DNA of 64,000 bases from an uncultured Chlorobiaceae bacterium (GTDB lineage: Bacteria; Bacteroidota; Chlorobiia; Chlorobiales; Chlorobiaceae): NCBI GenBank assembly GCA_903822595.1, contig CAIJPS010000084.1:1-64000 (forward strand), read 5' to 3'. This document shows, piece by piece, positions 53,837-63,714 of this stretch. The translations under genes were made by a program, and so were the position numbers. The stretch's first letter is position 1, and each line of letters opens with the position of its first letter. The notes beneath the pieces are model-generated. The model was given only the letters and a program-made list of their open reading frames with translations, did not search any database and had not been told where the DNA came from.

Positions 53837-55246
53837 CTATGATGAGTGTCTTGCATCCTTTTTTATAATATCGATATTATATTTTTGCATTTTTCTTATG
53901 AGAGCATATCGGCTGATCCCCAGCACTTCAGATACCATCGTTTGATTAAAGTCACAATCTTCAAGAGTTTTTCGTATAAGCTCGACTTCATTTGTTTTCA
54001 GATTCACTCCCGTATAATCTTTTTTTCGCTTCGGTGAACCAATGGATGATAACGGGAAATCCTTAACCTCAAGAGACTTGCTCTCTGAAAGGATAATCGC
54101 TCGTTCCGTCAAATTTCTCAACTCCCGTATGTTACCCGGAAAACTGTACTTCTCAAGCAACTCAAACACTTCATCGGCAATATATTCAATTGGTTTGTTG
54201 ATTTTTTGTGAAAACTCTTCTGTAAAATCAATCAGCAAAGGAGCGATATCTTCAGGCCGTTCTCTAAGTGGCGGTATGTGTATATGAAGAGTATTCAACC
54301 GGTGAAGTAAATCCAGTCTGAATTTTTTTTCGTCAACCATCTTATGTAAATCACAATTTGTTGCCGCAATTAATCTGAACCTTGGATGTATCGGTTTTGT
54401 ATCACCAATACGTGTAATTTCCTTCTCTTCTATAGCCCGCAAAATTTTTGACTGCAGATTAAACGGCATATCTGCAATTTCATCAAGAAAAAGTGTACCA
54501 TCATCGCAAATTTCAAATAATCCTTTTTTATCAGAAATGGCTCCTGTAAATGATCCTTTTTTATGACCAAAAAACTCACTTTCAATTAAAGAATCAGGAA
54601 TAGCACTACAATTAACGGCACCAAAATAATTGTTTTTTTTCTTACTCATATAATGAATAATTTTTGCAAAAATCTCTTTACCTGTTCCGGATTCTCCAGT
54701 GATAAGCACACTAATATCTTCATATTCGGCGGCCTTTTTTGCCAGTTCGTAAATTTCAATAATTTTTGCACTTTTACCGATACAGTGCCGTCCAATTTTT
54801 GACTCTATCTCATTTGTGATCAATGAGTACTTTTCTTCTATCTGTGCAAGTTTTTGTTGCATATGCAGATATTTCTGTGTGCGCTCTATGGCAATCTGTA
54901 TATCAATATATCTCAGCGGTTTACGCAAGTAGTCAAATGCTCCGAACCGTACCGATTGAATGACCGTATCCATGTCGCCATGTGCTGAAACCATGATAAC
55001 CTCTACATTCGGATAAAGCGATTTAACGTTTTTTAAAATATCAAGTCCATTGGCCCCGGGCAGACGCACATCAAGTATCAAGAGATCAATCTCATTCTTG
55101 CTTAAAATTGCATATCCGTCCTGTGTTGTATTTGCCGCAAATGGAACAAATCCTGAATTTTGCAAATAATCACTGATTTCATTGGTAAAGTCAATTTCAT
55201 CATCAAGTATCAGGACTTTGATTGGCATGATTGATTTTCTGTTCAT
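53837..55246 (-). CDS. Orphan sigma-54-dependent response regulator (NtrC family)
   Basis: 469 aa in three domains. Receiver (7-125): DD15-16, phospho-acceptor Asp59 in LLILDVRLPG, Lys in DYLRKPLRY. AAA+ (about 150-385): Walker A GESGTGKE, the sigma-54 contact loop as GSFTGA instead of GAFTGA, FEICDDGTLFLDEIADMP, LRERPEDIAPLL. C-terminal Fis-type helix-turn-helix NQTMVSEVLGISRYALIRKMQKYNID. No histidine kinase is adjacent. It is AT-rich (many AAA/ATT/TTT codons) against GC-richer neighbours and flanked by 430 and 586 bp without genes, which suggests horizontal transfer or survival after loss of neighbours. Ser for Ala in the sigma-54 loop occurs in some active members. Starts at 55246 and 55228 are both possible. 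Confidence 0.92.
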   Translation of the reverse strand: MNRKSIMPIKVLILDDEIDFTNEISDYLQNSGFVPFAANTTQDGYAILSKNEIDLLILDVRLPGANGLDILKNVKSLYPNVEVIMVSAHGDMDTVIQSVRFGAFDYLRKPLRYIDIQIAIERTQKYLHMQQKLAQIEEKYSLITNEIESKIGRHCIGKSAKIIEIYELAKKAAEYEDISVLITGESGTGKEIFAKIIHYMSKKKNNYFGAVNCSAIPDSLIESEFFGHKKGSFTGAISDKKGLFEICDDGTLFLDEIADMPFNLQSKILRAIEEKEITRIGDTKPIHPRFRLIAATNCDLHKMVDEKKFRLDLLHRLNTLHIHIPPLRERPEDIAPLLIDFTEEFSQKINKPIEYIADEVFELLEKYSFPGNIRELRNLTERAIILSESKSLEVKDFPLSSIGSPKRKKDYTGVNLKTNEVELIRKTLEDCDFNQTMVSEVLGISRYALIRKMQKYNIDIIKKDARHSS

Positions 55247-55832
55247 GAGTAATCGGTCATAACGGATGGATTATTGAGAAAATAAGCGCCCTCCAGCGTA
55301 CAAAGTAATCCGCTTTACGCTTTTTTGCAAAAACCTGAAGAGAACGAATGTTCTCCGGCATAGCATGTGCGCAACTGCATTGCAAAACAGTGATTGGTTG
55401 ATATCTCATGTGCAGTGCCAGATGCCATTTCTCCAAGACTGATCAATTTTTTGGAATGAAACAATTCGCTTGCAATTTTACGCCGCAAAATAGCTCAAAA
55501 AATATCCAGTAACGCCTTCTGCACTTATTTGATTGTTCTTGTCGCTCTGCATGGCAGGAAGGAGGAGAGTTTTCGACAGGGGCAAGCGAGTTGAGCTGCC
55601 GAAACCAGGTTTACAAAACTTATCAACGGTAAGATAAGCAAAGAATGTGGACATACCACGCCGATTTCACATCAGCGCATTCATTATCCAATGAGTATGC
55701 AATAACGCACCCATGCAATTTTGAGCAATGACTGGCAAAAGAATACCAAGACTGAACGCGCCATATAATCGGGCAAAAGGAAAGTAGTAGTCTTTTGCGA
55801 TAAAGCAAACACAAGGAGCTAAACCCCTGATC
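55247..55832. other. 586-bp gene-free stretch between response regulator and sdhB
   Basis: No frame longer than about 70 codons has a protein-like sequence. Base composition shifts from AT-rich near the response regulator to mixed. No complete sigma-54 -24/-12 promoter (GG-N10-GC with the usual context) could be made out on either strand. It should hold the response-regulator promoter and the sdhB 3' end. The short frames at 55623-55885 look random. Confidence 0.4.
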
Positions 55833-56606
55833 CTACAGTGAATCCTTGATAATCTTCTCCTTATCCGCAAAGAGTTTGGCACCAAGAAACTCCCGGTTCA
55901 TGCGGGCAATATTAACCACAGAAATTCCTTTTGGACATTCAGCCTCACAGGCATAGGTATTGCTGCAACTGCCGAAACCAAGCTCGTCCATAGAGGCTAC
56001 CATCTTCTGCACCCGTTTGGCAGCTTCAACCCTTCCCTGGGGAAGAAGTGCAAGATGCGAAACCTTTGCGCCGACAAAAAGCATGGCTGCAGCATTGGAA
56101 CAGGCGGCCACGCAGGCACCACAACCGATGCAAGTTGCCGCATCAAAGGCGGCATCCGACTTCTCCTTTTGCACCGGAATCGTGTTGGCATCAGGCACCC
56201 CGCCGGTATTCACCGACACATAGCCACCAGCCTGTATGATTTTATCGAACGCGCTGCGATCGACAATAAGATCGCGGATGACGGGGAATGCTTTTGCCCG
56301 CCAGGGTTCAATGTGGATGGTCGGCCCTTCCCTGAACGAGCGCATATGAAGCTGACAGGTGGTCACGCCTTTGACCGGCCCGTGAGGACGTCCATTGATG
56401 TACAGACTGCATGTGCCACAAATACCCTCGCGGCAGTCATGATCAAAGGCGACAGGATCGCCACCGGTCATGATGAGCTTTTGATTCAGAGTGTCAAGCA
56501 TTTCAAAAAAAGAGCTGTCGGGCGAGATCCCCGAAACATCATAGGAGATCATCTCCCCTTTGGCCGTAGCGTTTTTCTGTCGCCAGATTTTCAGCGTAAA
56601 GTTCAT
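55833..56606 (-). CDS. sdhB: Succinate dehydrogenase/fumarate reductase iron-sulfur subunit
   Basis: 257 aa with three clusters: plant-type 2Fe-2S ligands in [15 protein letters not shown], and the two bacterial-ferredoxin clusters [17 protein letters not shown] and [14 protein letters not shown]. The start at ATG 56606 ([12 protein letters not shown]) is preferred; GTG 56612 is also in frame. Transfers electrons between the flavoprotein and the di-haem membrane subunit. In green sulfur bacteria fumarate reduction is needed for the reductive TCA cycle, so the physiological direction is probably fumarate to succinate. Follows sdhA by 9 bp. Confidence 0.95.
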   Translation of the reverse strand: MNFTLKIWRQKNATAKGEMISYDVSGISPDSSFFEMLDTLNQKLIMTGGDPVAFDHDCREGICGTCSLYINGRPHGPVKGVTTCQLHMRSFREGPTIHIEPWRAKAFPVIRDLIVDRSAFDKIIQAGGYVSVNTGGVPDANTIPVQKEKSDAAFDAATCIGCGACVAACSNAAAMLFVGAKVSHLALLPQGRVEAAKRVQKMVASMDELGFGSCSNTYACEAECPKGISVVNIARMNREFLGAKLFADKEKIIKDSL

Positions 56607-56615
56607 AATCACCTG

Positions 56616-58556
56616 TTATTTATAGCTCCGCTGTGAGAGCTTGATCTCATTGAATTGAAGTTCCTCACGATGCAACGCTGCTGCAACATCACGCCCCTTG
56701 TATTCCCATGCACCAACGAAAGCAAACCGCTCATCATTGCGCAATGCTTCGCCTTCACTGGTCTGATACTCCTCCCTGAAATGTCCCCCGCACGACTCCT
56801 TTCGTTGCTGGGCATCTCGCACCATGAGCTGGCCGAGTTCGATAAAATCGGCAACCCGGCATGCTTTTTCAAGTTCGGGATTGTATTCGTCCAGTCCTCC
56901 AGGAATGCGCACCCCTTTGGAATATTCGTGGCGCAGTTCCGCAAGCTGATAGAGCGCTTCAGTAAGGCCTGCATCATTTCGCGCCATCCCGCAATATTCC
57001 CACATGATTTTGCCAAGACGACGATGGAAGTGATCGACCGACTCCTTGCCTGAACTGTTTTTGATCTGCTGCAGGCGATCGGTGACTGCTTGCGCCGCAA
57101 CGTTAAATTCGGCAGAGGCTATATCGAACCGGGGGGTATGAATTTCAGCAGCAAGATAGTTTCCGATCGTATAGGGAAGCACAAAATAGCCGTCAGCAAG
57201 ACCCTGCATAAGTGCTGAAGCGCCGAGACGGTTTGCGCCATGGTCAGAAAAATTGCATTCACCAATAGCATAGAGACCAGGAATGGTCGTCATCAGTTCA
57301 TAATCAACCCAGAGGCCTCCCATGGTATAATGGACTGCCGGATAGATCATCATCGGCATTTCATAGGGACTTTGCGCGACTATCTGTTCGTACATCTGGA
57401 AAAGGTTGCCATAAAGGGAATCAATAGCATCATGTCCCTTGCGTTTGATCGCATCAGCAAAGTCAAGAAAAACTGCCATCCCGGTGGAGCCGACACCGAA
57501 ACCAGCATCACATCGCTCCTTGGCCGCCCTTGAAGCCACATCCCTCGGCACCAGATTTCCGAAAGCCGGATAGCGACGCTCCAGGTAGTAATCACGGTCA
57601 GCTTCTGCAATATCGGAAGGTTTGATCGATTTGTTTCTCAGTTTTTCGACATCTTTAATCTTGGCCGGAACCCATATCCTGCCATCATTCCGCAAGCTTT
57701 CACTCATCAGCGTAAGCTTGGACTGTGAATCACCATGCACCGGAATACAGGTTGGGTGAATCTGGGTAAATGAAGGGTTGGCAAACATTGCTCCCCTCTT
57801 GTATGCGCTCCATGCCGGTGTCACATTAGAGCCCATAGCATTGGTGGACAGGAAAAATACATTCCCATATCCACCACTTGCCAGTACAACAGCATGAGCT
57901 GCATGACGCTCTATCTGGCCGGTAACCAGGTTTCTGGCAATGATACCTCGAGCCTTTCCATCAACAAGCACGGTATCGAGCACATCGCGACGATTGAAAA
58001 GGGTGACATTGCCTGCGGCAATCTGACGGCTTAATGCCCCGTAAGCACCAATCAAAAGCTGCTGTCCTGTCTGGCCCCTTGCATAGAAGGTCCTTGATAC
58101 CTGTGCCCCACCGAACGAACGGTTGGTAAGCAGGCCACCGTACTCTCTGGCAAACGGGACACCTTGCGCAACACAAAGGTCAATAATCTCATTACTGACT
58201 TGAGCCAGCCGATAAACGTTGGCTTCACGTGCCCGGTAATCTCCACCTTTGATGGTATCGTAAAAGAGCCGAAAAGCACTGTCACCATCGTTTGGATAAT
58301 TTTTTGCGGCATTGATTCCACCCTGCGCAGCAATACTGTGGGCGCGACGAGGCGTATCCTGATAGCAGAATACCTTTACATTGTAACCGAGCTCTCCAAG
58401 TGACGCCGCCGCCGAGGCTCCGGCAAGACCGGTGCCAATGACAATGATGTCAAGTTTGCGTTTGTTGTTGGGGTTTACCAGTTTGCAGCTCGATTTGTAG
58501 GCAGTCCATTTTTCAGCCACCGGCCCTTCAGGGATTCTGGCGTTGAGGCGTGTCAT
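56616..58556 (-). CDS. sdhA: Succinate dehydrogenase/fumarate reductase flavoprotein
   Basis: 646 aa from ATG 58556 ([21 protein letters not shown]); the longer frame to 58664 overlaps sdhC. FAD-binding motif [27 protein letters not shown], the covalent-flavin His in [18 protein letters not shown], the substrate/catalytic region [18 protein letters not shown] and [30 protein letters not shown]. Length and the ending ([14 protein letters not shown]-like, then [13 protein letters not shown]) match the Bacteroidetes/Chlorobi class, which forms a complex with SdhB and a single di-haem SdhC. Confidence 0.96.
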   Translation of the reverse strand: MTRLNARIPEGPVAEKWTAYKSSCKLVNPNNKRKLDIIVIGTGLAGASAAASLGELGYNVKVFCYQDTPRRAHSIAAQGGINAAKNYPNDGDSAFRLFYDTIKGGDYRAREANVYRLAQVSNEIIDLCVAQGVPFAREYGGLLTNRSFGGAQVSRTFYARGQTGQQLLIGAYGALSRQIAAGNVTLFNRRDVLDTVLVDGKARGIIARNLVTGQIERHAAHAVVLASGGYGNVFFLSTNAMGSNVTPAWSAYKRGAMFANPSFTQIHPTCIPVHGDSQSKLTLMSESLRNDGRIWVPAKIKDVEKLRNKSIKPSDIAEADRDYYLERRYPAFGNLVPRDVASRAAKERCDAGFGVGSTGMAVFLDFADAIKRKGHDAIDSLYGNLFQMYEQIVAQSPYEMPMMIYPAVHYTMGGLWVDYELMTTIPGLYAIGECNFSDHGANRLGASALMQGLADGYFVLPYTIGNYLAAEIHTPRFDIASAEFNVAAQAVTDRLQQIKNSSGKESVDHFHRRLGKIMWEYCGMARNDAGLTEALYQLAELRHEYSKGVRIPGGLDEYNPELEKACRVADFIELGQLMVRDAQQRKESCGGHFREEYQTSEGEALRNDERFAFVGAWEYKGRDVAAALHREELQFNEIKLSQRSYK

Positions 58557-58614
58557 TGAAAAGTGTTGTGAGTGTTGTTTTCGGTAAAAAACACAGTCGT
58601 TGTCGATTATTAAA

Positions 58615-59277
58615 TTATTTGAAAAAATAGAGATAAATCGGTACCAAGCTGAATCCTGCGGCAATAAGAACCGAGTAGGCTGAACCGAGCATCTTTACGG
58701 TATCCGTATACTTGCTGTGGTTCCAGCCAAGGGTCTGAAAAGCCGACTGAATAGCATGATTCAGATGAATACCGAGAAAGATAAAGAACACAATATAGAG
58801 GAGTGAATATAAGGGGGATGAAAACAAAAGCAGGGTGCGATGATAGAAGTCGTGGGTTGCTATTCCGGGTGGTGGCAATACAAGACCAATCTTGATAAAG
58901 TAAAAGTCAATAAAATGGAGGACAAGGAAGATGAAAACAATGATACCGGTATGAAACATGTACTTCGAAAAGAAGGAGGTTTCAGAACTGTTGCTGCATG
59001 CGTATGCAGTTGGCCGTGCTGCCCGATTCTGACCGGAGACCACCAGTCCGAAAAGGATATGGAGCAAAAAACCGGCAAAGAGGACGATCTCAAAGACTTT
59101 GATAAGAGCATTGGTACCCATGAAGGTTGCTGCTTCCGAGAACATACGGCCCCCATCATCTTTCAACAACATCAGATTGATGCCGAGATGCACACATAAA
59201 AATGTAACCAGAAAAAGTCCGGCAAGCGCCATAAGTACCTTTCTGGTAATGGACGAATACAAAAGCATGATATTCAT
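58615..59277 (-). CDS. sdhC: Succinate dehydrogenase/fumarate reductase cytochrome b subunit
   Basis: 220 aa with five transmembrane helices, the single di-haem type that replaces separate SdhC and SdhD. The start at ATG 59277 ([20 protein letters not shown]) puts the first helix [18 protein letters not shown] where expected. Candidate haem-ligating histidines are in [29 protein letters not shown] and [16 protein letters not shown]. Anchors SdhAB and exchanges electrons with the menaquinone pool. First gene of sdhCAB; sdhA starts 58 bp later. Confidence 0.92.
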   Translation of the reverse strand: MNIMLLYSSITRKVLMALAGLFLVTFLCVHLGINLMLLKDDGGRMFSEAATFMGTNALIKVFEIVLFAGFLLHILFGLVVSGQNRAARPTAYACSNSSETSFFSKYMFHTGIIVFIFLVLHFIDFYFIKIGLVLPPPGIATHDFYHRTLLLFSSPLYSLLYIVFFIFLGIHLNHAIQSAFQTLGWNHSKYTDTVKMLGSAYSVLIAAGFSLVPIYLYFFK

Positions 59278-59379
59278 ACTATGGTTATTTCGATGGGAAA
59301 GAACTGCGGGATTATCTCCTGAGGCCTCTAAGGTAAGTTGCTCTTTTATAACTTCCAATAAAAAAATCACGCACTATCC

Positions 59380-60024
59380 TCACCCGTCAATAAAAGCAAC
59401 CGCTCTGACGGGTGAGGCTTCAGCCCCGACAATCTTGAGTGGAAAACCGTAAAAAATGAAAGGAGAATGCAATAGAACGGGCGGACAGACAAGATTTTCG
59501 ATGATAAGGATTTCTTTTTGCAGTAAAATCCTGTGAACAGGATAATCAGCAGATTCAGGTGCATCGACAGAAATCATGTCAACACCTACTCCTTTAAGAT
59601 GAAAACCGGTCAGCCAAAGAGCGGCATCAGAGGAGAGCAGAGGGTAGCCTGCAAAATAGTCTGCTGAGCCCCAGTGTTGGCTCCACCCTGAGCAGAGCAG
59701 CAGAAATTCACTCTTCTGGATGATAGCCCGGAATGGATGAAGCATCTCAACCGTAATCACCCCCCCGGTCAGACCCTGCAGATCAATCGCGACACCCTTT
59801 CCGGCAAACCGCTCAACCGTGAACGCATCAAGCGAGCTGCCTGCCGGAAGGATGTGCGAAGGAAGATCGACATGGGTGCCGGTATGGGAGGAGATGGTCA
59901 TAAGCTGCTCGGCAAAACCCTGCTCCCCAATTGATGCAAGAGAGCGAAAGATCGGAGCGGGAGTGCCGGGATAACAGGGCATTGCGGCCTCAATGGTATG
60001 ACTCAGATCAACAAACCGCATCAC
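59380..60024 (-). CDS. Cyclase family protein (kynurenine formamidase-like)
   Basis: 214-aa metal-dependent hydrolase of the cyclase/KynB family. Motifs: VDLSHTIEAAMPCYPGTPAP and the metal-binding HTGTHVDLPSHIL, with Asp/His at the usual places; DMISVDAPESADYPVHRILLQKEILIIENL near the end. KynB activity is possible but a tryptophan-degrading pathway is not visible here, so the substrate is left open. It overlaps the esterase gene by 4 bp, so the two are translated together. Confidence 0.88.
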   Translation of the reverse strand: MMRFVDLSHTIEAAMPCYPGTPAPIFRSLASIGEQGFAEQLMTISSHTGTHVDLPSHILPAGSSLDAFTVERFAGKGVAIDLQGLTGGVITVEMLHPFRAIIQKSEFLLLCSGWSQHWGSADYFAGYPLLSSDAALWLTGFHLKGVGVDMISVDAPESADYPVHRILLQKEILIIENLVCPPVLLHSPFIFYGFPLKIVGAEASPVRAVAFIDG

Positions 60025-60827
60025 TTGTGTACCTTTTTTCGCTTAATCCGGCTGATGACATAGTCGAGAATCGCCTGCACTGCTTTTTCCTTTTCGCAAT
60101 CGCAAAAGAGCTGGTGGCCGGAACGCTCCAGCCATAAAATCGACTTTTCTGAGGGAGGTGTCGCAATCCTGTTGTACAGTATCATTGCACTTTCAGGACG
60201 CACGGTACGCTCCTTGCGATTGTGTATGATCAGAACGGGTATCGTAATGCGGCCAAGCAGTGGCGTGCTTTTTTTGATCAGGTCGAAAAAAGAGATGATC
60301 GCGTCTGTCGGTACCCACGAATAATGAGGAGTGCAGGTTTTGCATTCCGCTTCGGCAAAATCACTCTTCAACTCCCAATTCTTTATGATTCTGCCAAGAA
60401 GTGGCGCAGCAAAATGGAGCGGACGGCCTGGAGCAAGTACCGAAACAAGTTTGATTGCCGGTGTGGCCAGCACCAGGGAATCAACCTTCTCCCGATACCT
60501 GACGGCGAGGTTCATAGAGAGAAGAGCGCCCATACTGTGACCGATCACAATAATCTGCTCAGCCTCAAGGTTCAACGCGAGAAGCGCCTGTTCGGCATCC
60601 GCCATCCACGCCTCCCATCTCACACCACGGAGCGCCTCCGGCGATGAGGCGCCATGGCCTGCAAGCAGAGGCTGCGCAACCGGAATGCCAAGCTCTTTGA
60701 GGGATGTGTACAACAATTTCACACTATCAAGCGTCGCCGTAAAACCGTGAATGATCAGAACGCCGAAAGGGTTCCGCACCTTATGTTGTAACTCCATAAT
60801 CGACTCTGATACAATCTGACGCTCCAT
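60021..60827 (-). CDS. Alpha/beta hydrolase (carboxylesterase/monoacylglycerol lipase type)
   Basis: 268 aa. Oxyanion region VLIIHGFTATLDSV, nucleophile elbow Ser in IIVIGHSMGALLSMNLA, catalytic Asp near IPVLIIHNRKERTVRPESA and His in LWLERSGHQLFCDCE. The layout resembles Est30-type carboxylesterases and bacterial monoglyceride lipases. No signal peptide. Leads the two-gene unit with the cyclase-family gene. Confidence 0.88.
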   Translation of the reverse strand: MERQIVSESIMELQHKVRNPFGVLIIHGFTATLDSVKLLYTSLKELGIPVAQPLLAGHGASSPEALRGVRWEAWMADAEQALLALNLEAEQIIVIGHSMGALLSMNLAVRYREKVDSLVLATPAIKLVSVLAPGRPLHFAAPLLGRIIKNWELKSDFAEAECKTCTPHYSWVPTDAIISFFDLIKKSTPLLGRITIPVLIIHNRKERTVRPESAMILYNRIATPPSEKSILWLERSGHQLFCDCEKEKAVQAILDYVISRIKRKKVHK

Positions 60828-60934
60828 ATATCAAACCACAAAGGGTTAAACCACTTCTAATATAATGGGGTATAGGGAAAATTCCCTTGAATTGGCTACT
60901 TTTTAAAAAGTAATCCAGGTAAAAAACTGAACCG

Positions 60935-61495
60935 ATGCGAAAGATCTATTTCATCTGGGGACTCCTTCTGCCCCTTGCGCTCAGTTCGTGTTCATCAACA
61001 CGCGCCACCTTTTCAAGACATGACATCAAAGCCATTTCACCGGAAGAAGCTTACCGGCTCGGAAAAATCAAGAACACCCCCTATATCATCAACGGCAGGG
61101 TCTATGTACCCATGAGTTACGAAGAGGCTGCATCTTATCAGGAGACCGGAACAGCATCCTGGTACGGAAAGGAAACTCTTGACCAGCATAACGGTCAGTT
61201 GACCGCTTACGGAGAAACGTTTGACCCGTCCAGTCCGAGTGCCGCGCACAAATATCTCCCGCTGCCAGCTCTTGTACGCGTGACCAATCTGGAAACGTTT
61301 GCATCAATTATTGTCAGGGTCAACGACCGCGGGCCGTTTGTTGACGACAGGGTTATCGATCTGAGCGCAGAAGCGGCCAAGAGACTGGGATTTTACGAAA
61401 AGGGGACGGCGAGAGTCAAGGTCGAGGTTGTCTCCCAAAACAACTCAACCATGCCGGTTATGATGCCGCTCAAGCTTCATCAGCAAGGTTCATAA
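60935..61495 (+). CDS. rlpA: RlpA-like septal ring lytic transglycosylase (lipoprotein)
   Basis: 186 aa. Signal peptide with lipobox (LALSSC, Cys near residue 19). The domain is the double-psi beta-barrel of RlpA: ETGTASWYGKETLDQHNGQ, LTAYGETFDPSSPSAAHKYLP with the active-site Asp, LVRVTNLETFASIIVRVNDRGPF and RVIDLSAEAAKRLGFYEKG. There is no C-terminal SPOR domain, unlike E. coli RlpA, so septal targeting through denuded glycan is not expected. Single plus-strand gene. Confidence 0.93.
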   Translation: MRKIYFIWGLLLPLALSSCSSTRATFSRHDIKAISPEEAYRLGKIKNTPYIINGRVYVPMSYEEAASYQETGTASWYGKETLDQHNGQLTAYGETFDPSSPSAAHKYLPLPALVRVTNLETFASIIVRVNDRGPFVDDRVIDLSAEAAKRLGFYEKGTARVKVEVVSQNNSTMPVMMPLKLHQQGS

Positions 61496-61616
61496 AGTCC
61501 ACCCAGCCAATGTTGTATAACGGAGGGCGTCCCTGCAAAAGTACGATAACAAGAGCAGGAACAATCAGATAGATAGGGCTTGCCAATAATTCACCAAAAC
61601 ACGATTATTTGCTTCC

Positions 61617-62459
61617 TCATGGCAACGCCCTGTTGGATGTAAACCTTTTGCGACCCACTACGACGAGAAGCGCCACTACCCATGTCAAGAGCACAACCAA
61701 AGCAAGCGGTCTGGTACTGCCTGCCGCTTCAGGGCTGATCACCAAGGCGCCAGACCAGGTATTGACGGCAGCATGAAAGAGCATGACCAGTAACAGGCTC
61801 TCTCCAGAGCCGTGATATACCCACGTAATCAGGATGCACAGGGGCATTGTCAGCAAGGCAAAGAGCCAAAAAGGCAGACTATGCTGAGCCGAAGCAGAAA
61901 TGAAGAAGAGCGGCAAATGCCACACCGTCCAGATGACACCCAGAATAAGGCTCTCCCATGGTGGGCTGAACCGTGCCTCAAGTGCCGGAAGAACAACTCC
62001 CCGCCAACCGAACTCTTCGCCCAGCGGCCCACCAATCAAAAAAACGAGTACGATGTTGACCGCTACAATTAACCAGCGAGCGCCAAATGGAACATAGTCG
62101 GGCACGGTGCCACCCAATACGATGTGCCCACCCATAGCCAGCAACATCACCATCGCCGGTCCAAGAATGGCAAGCAGATACCAGATTGGAGAAACGCGCC
62201 ATACCAATGCCCGACCAAGCAACTGACGCAGCTCAGTTCCGCCAGCGTATCTCCAGGTTAACAACAGAGCAACAACGCTCGGCGCAAAACCTCCCAACGT
62301 GATAAAAACAAAGGACGGCACCGGCAGCGAGAGCCGCAGATACTCCGCAATCAACAGCGGCAACCAGATAAGCCATGCGCCGCCAAAGGTTGCCAGCAAA
62401 TATAAGGGGAGTGGAATACAAATTACCGAGTGTGTAGTGCGAGAATGTGCTGGATGCAT
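61617..62459 (-). CDS. CPBP-family intramembrane metalloprotease
   Basis: 280 aa from ATG 62459 (MHPAHSRTTHSVICIPLPLY); an upstream in-frame start at 62513 falls inside the vapC relic. About eight transmembrane helices. CPBP (Abi) motifs: GPLGEEFGWRGVVLPAL, the EExxxR motif 1, VIWTVWHLPLFFI with the metal-binding His, and VMLFHAAVNTW with the second conserved His. Family members cleave CaaX-like or other membrane substrates, or work in bacteriocin self-immunity. The gene begins directly beyond the truncated vapC. Confidence 0.88.
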   Translation of the reverse strand: MHPAHSRTTHSVICIPLPLYLLATFGGAWLIWLPLLIAEYLRLSLPVPSFVFITLGGFAPSVVALLLTWRYAGGTELRQLLGRALVWRVSPIWYLLAILGPAMVMLLAMGGHIVLGGTVPDYVPFGARWLIVAVNIVLVFLIGGPLGEEFGWRGVVLPALEARFSPPWESLILGVIWTVWHLPLFFISASAQHSLPFWLFALLTMPLCILITWVYHGSGESLLLVMLFHAAVNTWSGALVISPEAAGSTRPLALVVLLTWVVALLVVVGRKRFTSNRALP

Positions 62460-62487
62460 GGAACCTCGTTCATCGTTGATGGTCACG

Positions 62488-62574
62488 TTATGACAACCGT
62501 TCCCTTCCTTCACGGATAAAATCTACAATCTCCTTTGACCAAATCAGATAGTGTGTATCAAGTAATATCTTCAT
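62488..62574 (-). pseudogene. vapC: VapC (PIN-domain) toxin remnant
   Basis: ATG 62574 overlaps the antitoxin stop (ATGA) and opens as a PIN toxin, MKILLDTHYLIW, with the first catalytic Asp. After residue 12 the match ends: the frame continues SKEIVDFIREGRERLS and stops at 62488 (28 codons). A complete PIN protein needs about 125 residues. The later acidic residues of the active site are absent, so the toxin is dead. The deleted part seems to have been lost at the boundary with the CPBP gene. Confidence 0.7.
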
Positions 62575-62810
62575 GAATTCAAGAATTCCACGTTCGACAT
62601 TTTCCAATCGTCCCGGAACTCAACTTGTACCTTTCCGGCCAAGAAACCCAGTTTTCTCTCTTTGATTCTTTTGTACTCAGCAATTGGAACAATGACCGCG
62701 ATCGTATGTCGCGTGCGACCAAACGAAATACCGATTTCATTTCCTGATTCGACTTCCTTCAGGAGTGATGAGAGATTTGACCGTACTTCGGCGACAGGTA
62801 CTGTTTTCAT
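62571..62810 (-). CDS. Phd/YefM-family antitoxin
   Basis: 79 aa. ATG 62810 starts MKTVPVAEVRSNLSSLLKEVESGNEIGISFGRTRH, the Phd/YefM fold with a DNA-binding N-terminus; an in-frame ATG at 62834 would only add eight residues. The C-terminal tail (GFLAGKVQVEFRDDWKMSNVEFL) is the typical VapC-binding segment of such pairs. The gene is intact although its toxin is truncated. Confidence 0.85.
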   Translation of the reverse strand: MKTVPVAEVRSNLSSLLKEVESGNEIGISFGRTRHTIAVIVPIAEYKRIKERKLGFLAGKVQVEFRDDWKMSNVEFLNS

Positions 62811-62834
62811 ATTCCGAATATAGATTGAACACAT

Positions 62835-63312
62835 GAAGAACTACAACGACAAATCGTCGGGACAAAAAAACGCTATTTGTAGCTATTGTAACAACGTAGA
62901 AAAATACCCACAGTTACTTTCGACGAATGAAATTCAAAGAGATCTTACCCTTCCCAGGGGTTCCGTCTAACCCGCAAAAAGTCCTCCAGTTAAAAAAGAG
63001 CAAAAGAACCTCGATCGCTCTTATTTCGTAATACATTAACGCTTAAACAGTGCTTGCCTTGTCAAAAACAATTTACTTCGCAGTATAACAAACAATCTCA
63101 GCCGATCAAAACACATCTGCCCGAAACAGACCAAAGCGGCCTCCCCCCGTGAAAACCGTTGACACAAGATGTTAACATCCTTCGTCAACTGATACCCGTT
63201 GGTGCGATTCCGGAGCGATGCTGCATGACAAATCGTCTAACTGACGACTGGTGCCTGTGTGAATTCAGCACGCAGTAAGCCTGTCCGAGTTGATTGAGCC
63301 GTAAAGCGTGCG
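62835..63312. other. 478-bp gene-free stretch
   Basis: Between the antitoxin and the DUF4431-like gene. AT-rich. Contains a perfect 12-bp palindrome GATGTTAACATC (63168-63179) 8 bp after a TTGACA-like hexamer, and a weak hairpin AAGAGC/GCTCTT near 62996-63028. No coding frame is supported. Confidence 0.4.
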
Positions 63313-63600
63313 CTACAAAACTTGAGAGACAATCATAACGAGTGGCCTAATATGCCAAGCTGTATGCTCGTGGAAAACAGTGCCTGTTACGATTACACTT
63401 CTTCCTGCTTTTGCTTTTAATGTACGACCGATTCTTTCTGAGTTTGAATACAATTGAATTTCTGAAATGTCGGTTTCATCACAGTTTATTTCATTTTCTT
63501 GGTCAGCTTTGATTCCCACAGCTACAAAATAGAGGAACTGTGAACTTGCTATATTTCGTGTACGGCACACCGTCGCAGGTTTCGATCCCCATTCGTTCAC
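63313..63600 (-). CDS. DUF4431-like C-terminal domain protein, possibly frameshifted
   Basis: 95 codons. From about residue 22 the sequence resembles the DUF4431 domain: LYFVAVGIKADQENEIN, TDISEIQLYSNSERIG and GRSVIVTGTVFHEHTAWHIRP, ending LVMIVSQVL. The first ~20 residues (NEWGSKPATVCRTRNIA) look unlike a natural N-terminus. In another frame just upstream (from ATG near 63648) a protein-like stretch PLDIKSIGSLPEYLCERMG exists, so a frameshift may have split one gene. Function of the domain is unknown. Confidence 0.45.
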   Translation of the reverse strand: MNEWGSKPATVCRTRNIASSQFLYFVAVGIKADQENEINCDETDISEIQLYSNSERIGRTLKAKAGRSVIVTGTVFHEHTAWHIRPLVMIVSQVL

Positions 63601-63714
63601 AAAGATATTCGGGGAGACTTCCGATTGATTTAATATCGAGTGGCATTGTCATTTTTTAATACCTGACAAAAAGTTATGCCAAGCTAATCGGCTGCAAGGG
63701 ATGGGCAGGAGTTA

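Noticed and set aside
53742-53945. 67-codon plus-strand frame near the response-regulator end
   Set aside because: Overlaps the well-supported response regulator antisense and shows no motif.
63168-63179. 12-bp palindrome GATGTTAACATC as an operator
   Set aside because: No gene starts near it on either strand; one such palindrome in AT-rich DNA is not strong evidence.
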